Shown one piece after another: positions 8,201 through 15,536 of a stretch of DNA of 20,331 nucleotides (positions within the stretch are counted from its first letter, which is position 1; each line of letters opens with the position of its first letter). The position numbers were made by a program, and so were the translations under genes. This DNA is from GCA-002722245 sp964230605. GTDB lineage: Bacteria > Bacteroidota > Bacteroidia > Flavobacteriales_C > GCA-002722245. The notes beneath the pieces are model-generated. The model did no database searches. It had not been told where the DNA came from and saw only the letters and a list, made by a program, of their open reading frames with translations. Where the stretch lies: contig CAXRIN010000109.1 of assembly GCA_964230605.1 (NCBI GenBank), positions 1 to 20,331 on the forward strand. Reading direction: 5' to 3'.

Positions 8201-8242
8201 CGAAAATAACAAAAAAGAAAGGTTTGTGATAATTGATTACTT
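8201..8242 (-). promoter_or_regulatory. Possible fur operon promoter and operator
   Basis: On the minus strand TATTTTCG (8208-8201) differs by one base from TAnnTTTG and would give a leader of about 21 bases. Upstream, at 8227-8242, the plus strand has TGATAAT, two bases, then ATTACTT. This resembles a degenerate Fur-type inverted repeat with 11 of 14 positions matching an ideal palindrome, and would fit autoregulation. No good -33 TTG is seen. A tentative reading. Confidence 0.25.
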
Positions 8243-8285
8243 GCTGATTGTAGCAATACTTTTCAACAGTTGTGAATAATGTTAA

Positions 8286-9008
8286 TTATTTCTTAATTAT
8301 TGCTCCATTTCCTAGGTAAGAAGTCACTTCTATGAAGCTTGGGTTTCCCCAATATTCAATATCTCCATCTCCATTTTGCTCAATGTGCAGCCATTCTTTT
8401 GCTTTAATCTGAGTGATTCCATTTGCTCTACTGTGTAATCGGAAGCTATCCACCTCCCAAGTTTTAGCATAGAAATGATTAAAGCCTGAATTATAATAAT
8501 CAGCGTATTGTGTTTTTCCTTTTAGTGAAAGATCCGTAGATCCACTTTCTAAATAAAACTTAACTCTATTGTTATTAGTGATTAATTTAATGCTTCCTTG
8601 GTTGGCAATAGATGCGATATAAATGTAGTTTTTAATTGTATCCAAAGTTTCAAATAGTCCAGTTCCCTTAAATGTTACGGAATCAAGACTAGGGCTTGTA
8701 ATTGTGATTTTAATCCTGTCTGTCTCCTTTTTTAAAAACTTACAATTCACAGTGTTTTTTAATTCTAGATGACCTTGGCTGATGTTACAAGTTAATTGAT
8801 TTATATAATTATCTCCTCCAACTATTTGAATGCTGTTTTCAATATCTTGTTTCCAATAAACATCCATGAAGTTATTGATTGTTAAAGAATTGAATTCCCC
8901 TAATTCTTCATTTATGACAGACTCTTTACCAGGTCCAGAGAAACATTGATTGTCCTTTTTACAAGCAATAAAAATACATGGGAATAATATGTAGATTAAC
9001 TTTTTCAT
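8286..9008 (-). CDS. DUF2807 (head GIN domain) lipoprotein
   Basis: This is a 240-residue lipoprotein. The N-terminus is a short hydrophobic signal with the lipobox F13-I-A-C16 followed by KKD. The rest is a series of short beta strands with many Asn, Thr and Ser. This is the pattern of the putative auto-transporter adhesin head GIN domain (DUF2807), which forms a right-handed beta helix in Bacteroidota surface proteins. A phrase such as ITSPSLDSVTFKGTG is typical. It is translated directly after the PagL-like gene: its ATG shares one base with that gene's TAA. Cell-surface or periplasmic location is likely; biochemical function is not known. Confidence 0.8.
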   Translation of the reverse strand: MKKLIYILFPCIFIACKKDNQCFSGPGKESVINEELGEFNSLTINNFMDVYWKQDIENSIQIVGGDNYINQLTCNISQGHLELKNTVNCKFLKKETDRIKITITSPSLDSVTFKGTGLFETLDTIKNYIYIASIANQGSIKLITNNNRVKFYLESGSTDLSLKGKTQYADYYNSGFNHFYAKTWEVDSFRLHSRANGITQIKAKEWLHIEQNGDGDIEYWGNPSFIEVTSYLGNGAIIKK

Positions 9009-10099
9009 TAAAATCTATATCCAACTCCAACTTCAATATTATCAGCTTCACCTGTGTGAGAACGCACCATTATTTGAGCATTTATCTTTTCATTAAAGTA
9101 GTATTTCACTCCAACTCGATTATATAAGTTCCCGCCTTTATTTGCATAACTCCAATCTTGATTCAAACTCCTGTAAGGGGAGTGCAGATAGAGGCCTGTT
9201 CCAATTAAAAAACCAACTTGTCCGTATTTTTTTTCATAAGTTGCAAAAACTCCGACAATCCATTTTGAATAATTTGAAAGTTCAAAAGGATAATCTTTCA
9301 AATAAGGCACACTCTCGTCAAAAATAAAATCTGCTTGAACGTGAAGTAATTTTCCTTTCTTAAAACCAAATGAATAACCACCCCCTAATTGAATAACGTT
9401 ATACCAAAATGTCGCGGCAAAGTCTAATGTTTTTGGCCCATAGCTAGCATTTATGAAATAATTTGATTCTTCCTTTTTTATTGTTCTTTCAATTTCATTT
9501 GTAGTATCAGTTTTATGCCCAATTACTAAAGAAACGTAAGGGAGGTTTAAGCCAAGATTAGGTCTTAAAACTGCGCCATTTGAAAAGTGTTGAATCCCTA
9601 AACCTATTTTTGCTCCATAACCCTTTGTAAATGTAATGCCACGGAATCTTACCGATAAATCTGTAGTGTTATTTATATAAGAACCTATAACCATATTTTT
9701 AGGATTAGAAATATTATTGAAAGGCTTTTCAACAAAACCTAAACCTGTTCCTAATCTAAACTCCCACGATCTTTTATTAAATGGGACAATGTTGATGTAA
9801 GGCATCAAACCAATTCCAAAACCAAGTAGTTCTTTGTTGGAAAGGGGAGAGTAATTGATTGCTATTCCCCAATTGTTTAAAGGGAACTTAGAGTGAAAGT
9901 CTTGATTTCCCCACCTCGGAAAATCAATCTCCAATTCATATATTCCAAAGGCACCATTGGTTAAAACGTTTACGGCTCCTGAATGAGGTAGTAAAAAGGT
10001 ACGTTTATAACTATACCTGAAGTTATATTCAGAAAATAGTTCACCCCCTAAAAGTTGAGTAGAGATTGAAACCAGAATGATTAAAACAAGGTTTCGCAT
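9008..10099 (-). CDS. PagL-like outer-membrane acyloxyacyl hydrolase
   Basis: This 363-residue protein has a signal peptide and looks like an outer-membrane beta barrel, ending in the aromatic VGVGYRF typical of barrel proteins. The motif H171-F-S173-N-G-A, followed by the region NLGLNLPYVSL, matches the His-x-Ser-Asn core of the PagL lipid A 3-O-deacylase group, which Bacteroidota genomes carry as acyloxyacyl hydrolase. The catalytic role would be removal of an ester-linked acyl chain from lipid A. It is about twice as long as Pseudomonas PagL, as is usual in this phylum. A TATATTTG element lies four bases before the ATG. The DUF2807 lipoprotein follows with a one-base overlap. Family assignment is good, activity unproven. 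Confidence 0.75.
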   Translation of the reverse strand: MRNLVLIILVSISTQLLGGELFSEYNFRYSYKRTFLLPHSGAVNVLTNGAFGIYELEIDFPRWGNQDFHSKFPLNNWGIAINYSPLSNKELLGFGIGLMPYINIVPFNKRSWEFRLGTGLGFVEKPFNNISNPKNMVIGSYINNTTDLSVRFRGITFTKGYGAKIGLGIQHFSNGAVLRPNLGLNLPYVSLVIGHKTDTTNEIERTIKKEESNYFINASYGPKTLDFAATFWYNVIQLGGGYSFGFKKGKLLHVQADFIFDESVPYLKDYPFELSNYSKWIVGVFATYEKKYGQVGFLIGTGLYLHSPYRSLNQDWSYANKGGNLYNRVGVKYYFNEKINAQIMVRSHTGEADNIEVGVGYRF

Positions 10100-10103
10100 C
10101 TCG

Positions 10104-10111
10104 CAAATATA
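10104..10111 (-). promoter_or_regulatory. Promoter -7 element for the PagL-like gene
   Basis: Read on the minus strand this is TATATTTG, an exact TAnnTTTG. Only four bases (CGAG) separate it from the ATG, so the transcript would start at or one base before the start codon. No clear -33 TTG at the usual spacing. Confidence 0.5.
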
Positions 10112-10142
10112 ATCATTTCAATCGCGTTTGTTCATGGATGCT

Positions 10143-10150
10143 TATCTTTG
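10143..10150 (+). promoter_or_regulatory. Promoter -7 element for the FNR-like gene
   Basis: TATCTTTG is an exact TAnnTTTG. Transcription would start near 10154, giving a leader of about 18 bases before the TTG start at 10172. No well-placed -33 TTG is seen. Its position supports the unusual start codon. Confidence 0.5.
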
Positions 10151-10171
10151 CTTTTCTAAAAACTTTTTCCT

Positions 10172-10870
10172 TTGGATTGTATTAATTGCTCAAATACTAA
10201 TTGTCTCATCAAAAAACATTCTAATAACTCCGAGTTAGAAGAGTTTTTAGCGGAAAAGCATCGATTTAAGGTGGCGAAAGGACAAAGTTTCATTATCGAA
10301 GGAGCTCCGGTTCACGGACTTTTCTTTGTTTACAAAGGGAAAGTAAAGATGGTGAAAACTGGGATTAATGGTCGTGAACAAATCGTACGATTAGTGAATA
10401 ATGGAGAGGTAGTTGGACACAGAAGTTTTGGTGTTGGTGAATACTATCAAATAGGTGCAGTTGCGATTGAGGATAGTATTCTATGTTCTTTCACAAAGAA
10501 AATGCTGCGTGATACCTTACAAACTAATGCTAAACTCACTTATGATTTCATGACTTTTTATTCAGAGGAGTTGAATAGAAGTGAGACTAAGGTGAGAAAG
10601 TTTGCGCAAATGACTGTTCGTGAAAGGATTATAGATGCAATTCTTTACATTCATAGAAAATTCAAGCAGTCTAAAGGATGGTTAACTTTGGAGTTGTCTA
10701 GAAGAGAGTTGGCCGATTTTGCTGGAACCACCGAAGAACAGAGCATTAGAATGCTTTCTGCTCTGAAATCAGAAGGGTTAATTAAAGTTGATGGTAGAAA
10801 AATCGGAATTCTGGATTTAAAGAAACTCCGATCTGAGATTTCTGAGCATAATTATTACCTGGACTCTTAA
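10172..10870 (+). CDS. Crp/Fnr-family regulator with FNR-type cysteines
   Basis: This is a 232-residue transcription regulator with an N-terminal cyclic-nucleotide-type beta barrel (about 25-115), a dimer helix, and a C-terminal winged helix (about 165-225) with recognition segment RRELADFAGTTEEQSIRML. The N-terminus has C3-x2-C6-x4-C11, and a fourth Cys, C105, sits where E. coli FNR has Cys122. This is the arrangement that holds an oxygen-sensitive [4Fe-4S] cluster in FNR, with one residue less between the last two N-terminal cysteines. The start must be TTG at 10172: an in-frame stop lies 13 bases upstream, and the next ATG is inside the barrel. It is divergent from the PagL-like gene. Control of respiration by oxygen is the inferred role. 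Confidence 0.85.
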   Translation: MDCINCSNTNCLIKKHSNNSELEEFLAEKHRFKVAKGQSFIIEGAPVHGLFFVYKGKVKMVKTGINGREQIVRLVNNGEVVGHRSFGVGEYYQIGAVAIEDSILCSFTKKMLRDTLQTNAKLTYDFMTFYSEELNRSETKVRKFAQMTVRERIIDAILYIHRKFKQSKGWLTLELSRRELADFAGTTEEQSIRMLSALKSEGLIKVDGRKIGILDLKKLRSEISEHNYYLDS

Positions 10871-10884
10871 TTCAATTAACGTCA

Positions 10885-11021
10885 TACAGAGCGGTTGCGA
10901 AGTGTCTTAAGAATTTACTTAGGATGATTTTACTATAAATAGAGTTGCTTCGGTCGTACTTTTCTCCGCATGAGTATGTTTTTTTCTCCCACAGATCCGT
11001 GTGATCTCTCAGATCTGTGGG
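10885..11021. repeat. Degenerate dispersed-repeat remnants with a 10-bp palindrome
   Basis: The gap between the FNR-like gene and the photolyase operon has no gene. CCCACAGATC (10988-10997) and GATCTGTGGG (11012-11021) form a perfect ten-pair inverted repeat around a 14-base loop. The wording, with ATCCGTGTGATCTC in the loop, resembles the short repeats built on ATCCGTGTAATCTGTGG that are scattered in Bacteroidota genomes. The part before it (GCGAAG at about 10909, then GCTTCGG near 10946) resembles worn copies of another such repeat. It does not look like a terminator in either direction because no T tract follows the stem. Confidence 0.45.
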
Positions 11022-11053
11022 CGTATTAATAAGTCAATTTATAAACATAATTG

Positions 11054-12532
11054 TTATTTGTTCTCGTTTAGCTTATTCAAGAAATCCTCCGCAGTTTTTA
11101 ATAATCTTTGCTGATCAGATGGCTGTTTTTTGTGCCAAGCATTTACCATCAATTTTAATCGTGGATTTTTGGAGAAAAACCATTCTTGTTTACTGATGAA
11201 TCGCCAGTATAAAGCATCCCATATGGCACACCAATCTTCTTTTTTGTAATCGCTCATTTTTAGGATGTAATTTGATCCCGAAATGTAAGGTTTAGTAGCG
11301 AAAATTCCTCCATCGGAAAACTGACTCATGCCATATACGTTTGGAACCATTACCCAATCGTAAGCATCTAAATACATTTCCATAAACCATTGGTAAACCG
11401 AGTCTGGAGAGAATTCACACAGTAACATGAAATTCCCTAAAATCATCAATCGTTCAATGTGGTGATTAAAGCCCGTTTTTAGTACTTTTTTTATCGTGTC
11501 GTCAATAGGTTCAATTCCTGTTGTTCCGTCATAAAATGATTTTGGGATAAGACGGTGAAATTGCCAATAATTTAAGGTTCTTTCCTTAACACCTTTCGAT
11601 TCATAAATTCCTCTTACAAATTCACGCCACCCAATGATTTGTCTTATAAAACCCTCTGTGGAATTTAATGGTGCGTTATTTCGTTCAAAGTGCAGTAAAG
11701 TACTTGTGATTACTTGGGTTGGACTGATGAGTCCAATATTGATTAAAGGTGATAAGATAGAATGAAATAAAAAGCTATCTGATTTTATAATCGCATCTTC
11801 ATATGGGCCGAATAGTTTAAATTTTGTTTTCAAAAATTCGTTGAGCCATTCCTTTGATTTTTCTGGGTTATTAGGTAGTAGACATTCTTTGTTAAGTTCT
11901 CCCAAATTATTGGGGAAATGTTTAGTTACATAATAAAACGCTTCTTCCCAAAATTCATCAGATTCATTAAATTTTGTTTGGGGAATAGTTAAGCCTGCAG
12001 GAATTTTTTTTCTGTTATCCTCATCAAAACTCCATTTGCCTCCAAAAGGATTTTCAAGTTTGTCAACAAGGATTTGATGTGTTTTGCGCTGTTGTTTATA
12101 AAAGTTTCCGTGTAGGAATTTGTGTTTGTCGGCTCTGAAGAATTTTTTGTTCTGCTCTTCTGTATTCATGAAAAGTGGATTTTCCCATTCTTCGAACTTA
12201 GTTTTAATATTTTGCTTTATTCGCTTTTCTATCCAGTTGTCAACTGGTTTAAAAAAGGAAATCAATTCAAATTTTTCAGACAAACTAGTAATCAAGTTTT
12301 CGATTTTAGCTTCATTACTTTGAGCTTCTATATAGGTGACTGATTTTCCAGATTGGATCAAATGTTTTTCAAACCTTTTCATTGTCGACCTATGGAAAGC
12401 TAATTTCATTTTATGAAAAGGAAATTGATTGAAAAAGAGAGATTCCTCGACTAAAAAATATTGTGATTTATTATCAAAAAAGTCATGATTATAAAACAAC
12501 TGATTGGGTAAAATGACTTTGGCTGTTTTCAT
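11054..12532 (-). CDS. PhrB/CryB-group photolyase-like protein lacking Fe-S ligands
   Basis: This 492-residue flavoprotein belongs to the DPRP/FeS-BCP group, whose known members are bacterial (6-4) photolyases and cryptochromes. The N-terminal alpha/beta domain begins with VILPNQLF and contains the group pattern PFHKMKLAFHRSTMK. The FAD domain has GFIRQIIGWREFVRGIY, the His pair H357-H358 needed for (6-4) repair in PhrB, and MSQFSDGGIFATKPY. From 342 to 429 it aligns without gaps to Agrobacterium PhrB 350-437. The cluster ligand Cys350 is Pro342, Cys438 is Lys430 and Cys441 is Asp433. The loop that follows is about ten residues shorter, leaving only C435. PhrB Trp390 is kept as Trp382, but Trp342 is Tyr334. 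It is the last gene of the operon, starting in an ATGA overlap. FAD binding is likely, an Fe-S cluster is not. Confidence 0.85.
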   Translation of the reverse strand: MKTAKVILPNQLFYNHDFFDNKSQYFLVEESLFFNQFPFHKMKLAFHRSTMKRFEKHLIQSGKSVTYIEAQSNEAKIENLITSLSEKFELISFFKPVDNWIEKRIKQNIKTKFEEWENPLFMNTEEQNKKFFRADKHKFLHGNFYKQQRKTHQILVDKLENPFGGKWSFDEDNRKKIPAGLTIPQTKFNESDEFWEEAFYYVTKHFPNNLGELNKECLLPNNPEKSKEWLNEFLKTKFKLFGPYEDAIIKSDSFLFHSILSPLINIGLISPTQVITSTLLHFERNNAPLNSTEGFIRQIIGWREFVRGIYESKGVKERTLNYWQFHRLIPKSFYDGTTGIEPIDDTIKKVLKTGFNHHIERLMILGNFMLLCEFSPDSVYQWFMEMYLDAYDWVMVPNVYGMSQFSDGGIFATKPYISGSNYILKMSDYKKEDWCAIWDALYWRFISKQEWFFSKNPRLKLMVNAWHKKQPSDQQRLLKTAEDFLNKLNENK

Positions 12533-13995
12533 GATCTTGTTGTGAATTTATGTAAGACTTCAAAAATGTTTGATTTTACATCGGGGTCTTCTTGCAAAGC
12601 CCAAATGAAATCTCGTCCTTTCTTTACAGCTTCTTTTTCATCAACTATAGGAGCAGGGTAGTCTTTTCCAATTTCAACATTGTAAAATTGCTGATCCATT
12701 GGTGTTAATTCCCATGGTGTGTGAATGAATTCTAAAGGTACATCTCGCAATTCTGGAATCCATTCTTTAATAAACTCTCCTTGTTCATCATGTTTTTCAG
12801 AGTTAGTAATTGGGTTGTATACTCGAACCGTATTTATTCCAGTTGTACCTGCTTGCATTTGTAACTGAGGGTAGTGAATACCTGGTTCATAATCCAAAAA
12901 TAATCTCGCTAAATGATAACCTCCTTCACGCCAATCTTGTTGTAGATGATGACATAGGAAGGAAACCAACATTGCACGCATTCTGAAATTAATCCAGCCT
13001 GTTTTGTGTAAACAACGCATACATGCATCTACTAAAGGATAACCTGTTCGTCCATTCATCCAAGAATTTAAAAAGTCTTGATTTTTGATCCATTTTACCT
13101 TTTCAAAACCTTTGTTAATACATACCATTTCGTAGTCACAATCTGTTTCGAATTTTTGTATAAAATGACAATGCCATTTCAATCTAGTTAACAAACCATT
13201 AAAGGCTTTTGTGTATCTGGGGTAGTTTTCATGCGATTTGATGGTTTGAACACATTGTTTAATGCTGATGTTTCCCCAAGCTAAATAGGGTGATAGTCTA
13301 CCACATGATAATCGACTTTTACTGGGTTTAGATATATGGTTGTTGTAGTTTTTCCCTCTATCTTTTAAAAAGGAGAAGAGGTATTTCCAAGCGTAAGTTT
13401 CACCTGCAGGTTGAAACGAATCAGGGTATTTTTTGATTCTGTTCAATAAATCTTCAGATAAGGGGAAAGCGTTTTTGTATTCAGGGATGTTTTGCTCTTT
13501 GAATTTGTTTTTAATTGTTGGCTCGCTCATTGTTTCGTACCAACGAGTATCCCAATTCGTTCGAGCCTCTTTTCCTCTTAATATTCCATCTCGCTGAACC
13601 TCCTTCCAAACTACACCATAACTGTTGAAAAGTGTTATCGCTTGCTTGTCTATTTCAAATGAATCTTTAACTCCGGATTCTCGATATGAATAGATGTTTT
13701 GGATGTCGAATTGATGAATTAGACTTTTAAAAACATCAATTGTTTTACCTTGACAAATAACTGTTTCAACATCAAAGTTTTGAGTTGTTTGTTTGAAGTT
13801 TAACAGAGAATGATAAATGAACTGTAAATGCCTGTCGGATGTATCAGGGCGTTTAATTAAATCGTCATCAAAAATGTAAACAACAAGGTATGGGGCCTTA
13901 TGATTGTTAGCCATGTAAAGTGGCAAATGGTCTTGGGTGCGAATATCACGCTTCAACCAAACAATATTTATTTTCGGCTTCCTGTCTCTCTTCAT
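12529..13995 (-). CDS. Cryptochrome/photolyase family protein with altered FAD site
   Basis: This is a 488-residue class I-like family member. The N-terminal alpha/beta domain opens with VWLKRDIRTQDHLPL. The FAD domain has GRTGYPLVDACMRCL, GWINFRMRAMLVSFL and DWREGG, and ends with the EWIPELRDVP region. Aligning from W355 (E. coli Trp359) without gaps, the Asn next to flavin N5 (E. coli Asn378) is His374, and the proximal triad Trp382 is Leu378 in QLQMQAGTTG. A repair or a signalling role are both possible. The frame is open nine codons further upstream, but the start at 13995 makes a perfect ATGA overlap with the preceding gene, as at the neighbouring junctions, so it is preferred over 14022. 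Its own stop overlaps the next start in the same way. Confidence 0.85.
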   Translation of the reverse strand: MKRDRKPKINIVWLKRDIRTQDHLPLYMANNHKAPYLVVYIFDDDLIKRPDTSDRHLQFIYHSLLNFKQTTQNFDVETVICQGKTIDVFKSLIHQFDIQNIYSYRESGVKDSFEIDKQAITLFNSYGVVWKEVQRDGILRGKEARTNWDTRWYETMSEPTIKNKFKEQNIPEYKNAFPLSEDLLNRIKKYPDSFQPAGETYAWKYLFSFLKDRGKNYNNHISKPSKSRLSCGRLSPYLAWGNISIKQCVQTIKSHENYPRYTKAFNGLLTRLKWHCHFIQKFETDCDYEMVCINKGFEKVKWIKNQDFLNSWMNGRTGYPLVDACMRCLHKTGWINFRMRAMLVSFLCHHLQQDWREGGYHLARLFLDYEPGIHYPQLQMQAGTTGINTVRVYNPITNSEKHDEQGEFIKEWIPELRDVPLEFIHTPWELTPMDQQFYNVEIGKDYPAPIVDEKEAVKKGRDFIWALQEDPDVKSNIFEVLHKFTTRS

Positions 13996-15080
13996 TTTTT
14001 TAGCTTTTTCACTTTTTTCCAAAACGAGAAAAACGAGCTGTATTTTTCGGGGTCATCAAACATCCAATCCCTTGAATCTTCTGTTCCTTGATAGTTTTTA
14101 TTTAATGGATGTTCCTTGTAGTAAACTTCATTAGGTTGGTATCTATGGATCAATTCTTCAAATTCACCAACAAATACTTTTGCATGGAGGTTTTCAGTGT
14201 TAAAATCTAAAACAAAATCGATATTCTTTTTGCTCACAGGATGCTTCTGGAATTTTGAAGGTTCTAACAAAAGGATAGGGGTAATTTTATCTTCTTTTCG
14301 CCACAAGGGGTCAAGGTTGTAGTAATTGTAAAGTTTTATGGAGTCTGTTTTTAATTCGAATTCAATAGGTTTGGGTAATTCAGTTTCCAACTCTAAATTT
14401 TCCGATTGAAAATCTATTCCATCGCCATCAACTAATTCTTGCAGCAACTCATAACTTGTATCTAGGAAGGTTCCTTTTTGATTACTTTCAAAGAAGTTGT
14501 TGATGTTTTCCTGATTCGCGATGTATTTTTTGTTGGAGTTAGCGCCCGCAACCCATTGCCAACTTAAATAATTACTGGCTACATCTCCATCAAGTAAATG
14601 ATAATACATCCAGTCGGCTGGACATTTCCAGTGGTATTGACCAACATTACAAACAATGGAAGCCAAGTACATTCGCATATGATTGTGCATGTATCCACTG
14701 GATTTTAATTGAGCGATTTCCTCATCAATAACTTCAATTCCAGAGGTGTCAGTATTTAAAAAGGCAGGTGAGTTGCGATGTTTTATTGGAGTTTGTTGAT
14801 GCTTTAAATCCGTATAAATTAAATCTCCTTTTACTTGCCAAACCCTTTGCCAAAATTCTCTCCAAGCTAATTCTTGCTCAAATTTGGCATACTCATAACT
14901 CTTAAAGCCTTTTTCTTTTAGCCTTTCAATAATTTGTTTGGTTGAAATGATTCCTCTTGAGATGTAAGGTGATAGGTGGCTAACTGCTCCGTTTTTGTAA
15001 TTTCTGGTTGAGCTGTATTCAATGGGGTTGATTTTGTCAACTCTTTCCCAGATTAATGATATTTCTGTTGGGAAATTCAT
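13992..15080 (-). CDS. Photolyase FAD-domain protein with C-terminal alpha/beta-like segment
   Basis: This 362-residue protein begins directly with the photolyase FAD-binding domain. The usual N-terminal antenna domain of about 130 residues is absent. The FAD core is well kept: YISRGIIS and ELAWREFWQRVW near 40 and 70-81, GYMHNHMRMY at 129-138, W151 (E. coli Trp359), and the segment DGDVASN170-YLSW174-QW, with Asn378 and Trp382 equivalents in gapless register. After NQENIN (189-194) the usual photolyase end is replaced. Residues about 257-362 form a second domain (ITPILLLEPSKF, KVFVGEFEEL, VYYKEHP) that looks like an alpha/beta fold. Similar proteins occur in other Flavobacteria as FAD-binding domain proteins of unknown function. 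It starts in an ATGA overlap with the DUF2805 gene and ends in one with the next photolyase gene. Confidence 0.82.
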   Translation of the reverse strand: MNFPTEISLIWERVDKINPIEYSSTRNYKNGAVSHLSPYISRGIISTKQIIERLKEKGFKSYEYAKFEQELAWREFWQRVWQVKGDLIYTDLKHQQTPIKHRNSPAFLNTDTSGIEVIDEEIAQLKSSGYMHNHMRMYLASIVCNVGQYHWKCPADWMYYHLLDGDVASNYLSWQWVAGANSNKKYIANQENINNFFESNQKGTFLDTSYELLQELVDGDGIDFQSENLELETELPKPIEFELKTDSIKLYNYYNLDPLWRKEDKITPILLLEPSKFQKHPVSKKNIDFVLDFNTENLHAKVFVGEFEELIHRYQPNEVYYKEHPLNKNYQGTEDSRDWMFDDPEKYSSFFSFWKKVKKLKK

Positions 15081-15355
15081 CTTTTCGAGATTTTATTTCC
15101 CGAAATTGCTCTTTGGCGAGAACATCTAAATCTTTTGATTTCAGCACTTCTTTTCATTAGGTGCTTTTGACTTACACCAGAATTCACTCTTTTGCGCCAC
15201 CTGTTAAAGGAGTTTCTTTTCAAATTATTACGCATTAGTTTAATAACTTCTTTTTCAGGTAATCCAAACTGAAATTCAATTGCTTCAAATGGCGTTCTGT
15301 CTTCCCATGCCATTTCAATTATTCGGTCTAAATCTCTCTCAGAAAAATTACTCAT
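15077..15355 (-). CDS. DUF2805 / TIGR03643-type small basic protein
   Basis: This is a 92-residue protein of the DUF2805 group, whose function is unknown. Residues 5-55 (IIEMAWEDRTPFEAIEFQFG, then LPEKEVIKLMRNNLKR) look like a helix-turn-helix of the kind found in small DNA-binding or sigma-like domains. The C-terminal half is very rich in Arg and Lys. This suggests nucleic-acid binding, which is inference only. Its ATG directly follows the stop of the small gene upstream, and its stop overlaps the next start as ATGA, so it is tightly coupled to the photolyase genes. An accessory role in light-dependent repair is a reasonable guess from context. Confidence 0.8.
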   Translation of the reverse strand: MSNFSERDLDRIIEMAWEDRTPFEAIEFQFGLPEKEVIKLMRNNLKRNSFNRWRKRVNSGVSQKHLMKRSAEIKRFRCSRQRAISGNKISKR

Positions 15356-15526
15356 TTATTTAGCGCTTCTTAATTTTTCAATTTCGTCCATTATCCTTTC
15401 GGCTTCCCCTCTTTTAATATCACTTTGAGCTCTGTCTATGGTCGATAATCTATAAGATTCAGCCATTAGCTTTTTATATTGTTTGCTCAATTTTTCTACT
15501 GGGTCTTTTTTAAATAATCCAAACAT
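15356..15526 (-). CDS. Lacal_2735-type small protein
   Basis: This is a 56-residue protein starting MFGLFKKDPVEKL and continuing as a charged amphipathic helical hairpin (YKKLMAESYRLSTIDRAQSD, then EAERIMDEIEKL). This matches the small Flavobacteria family named Lacal_2735, of unknown function. The start at 15526 is the only ATG that fits. The stop at 15358-15356 directly abuts the ATG of the DUF2805 gene, and the SDR stop lies ten bases upstream, so it belongs to the operon. No signal peptide or membrane segment. Confidence 0.75.
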   Translation of the reverse strand: MFGLFKKDPVEKLSKQYKKLMAESYRLSTIDRAQSDIKRGEAERIMDEIEKLRSAK

Positions 15527-15536
15527 GTTTGTTGTT

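Noticed and set aside
8262..8276. Imperfect palindrome TTCA-N7-TGAA before the fur gene
   Set aside because: Only four matching bases at each end; too weak in A+T-rich DNA to call an operator.
10988..11021. Terminator of the photolyase operon
   Set aside because: The stem is followed by A-rich sequence on the minus strand and by no T run on the plus strand.
13996..14022. Upstream start for the middle photolyase gene
   Set aside because: It would give a 31-base overlap, while 13995 gives the same ATGA coupling seen at the neighbouring junctions.
12120..14134. Plus-strand frames antisense to the photolyase genes
   Set aside because: Short, low-complexity hydrophobic frames caused by A+T-rich codons on the other strand.
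13992..15080. Reading the first photolyase gene as a truncated pseudogene
   Set aside because: The FAD core is intact, both ends are ATGA-coupled and a complete C-terminal domain follows, so it is a real alternative architecture.
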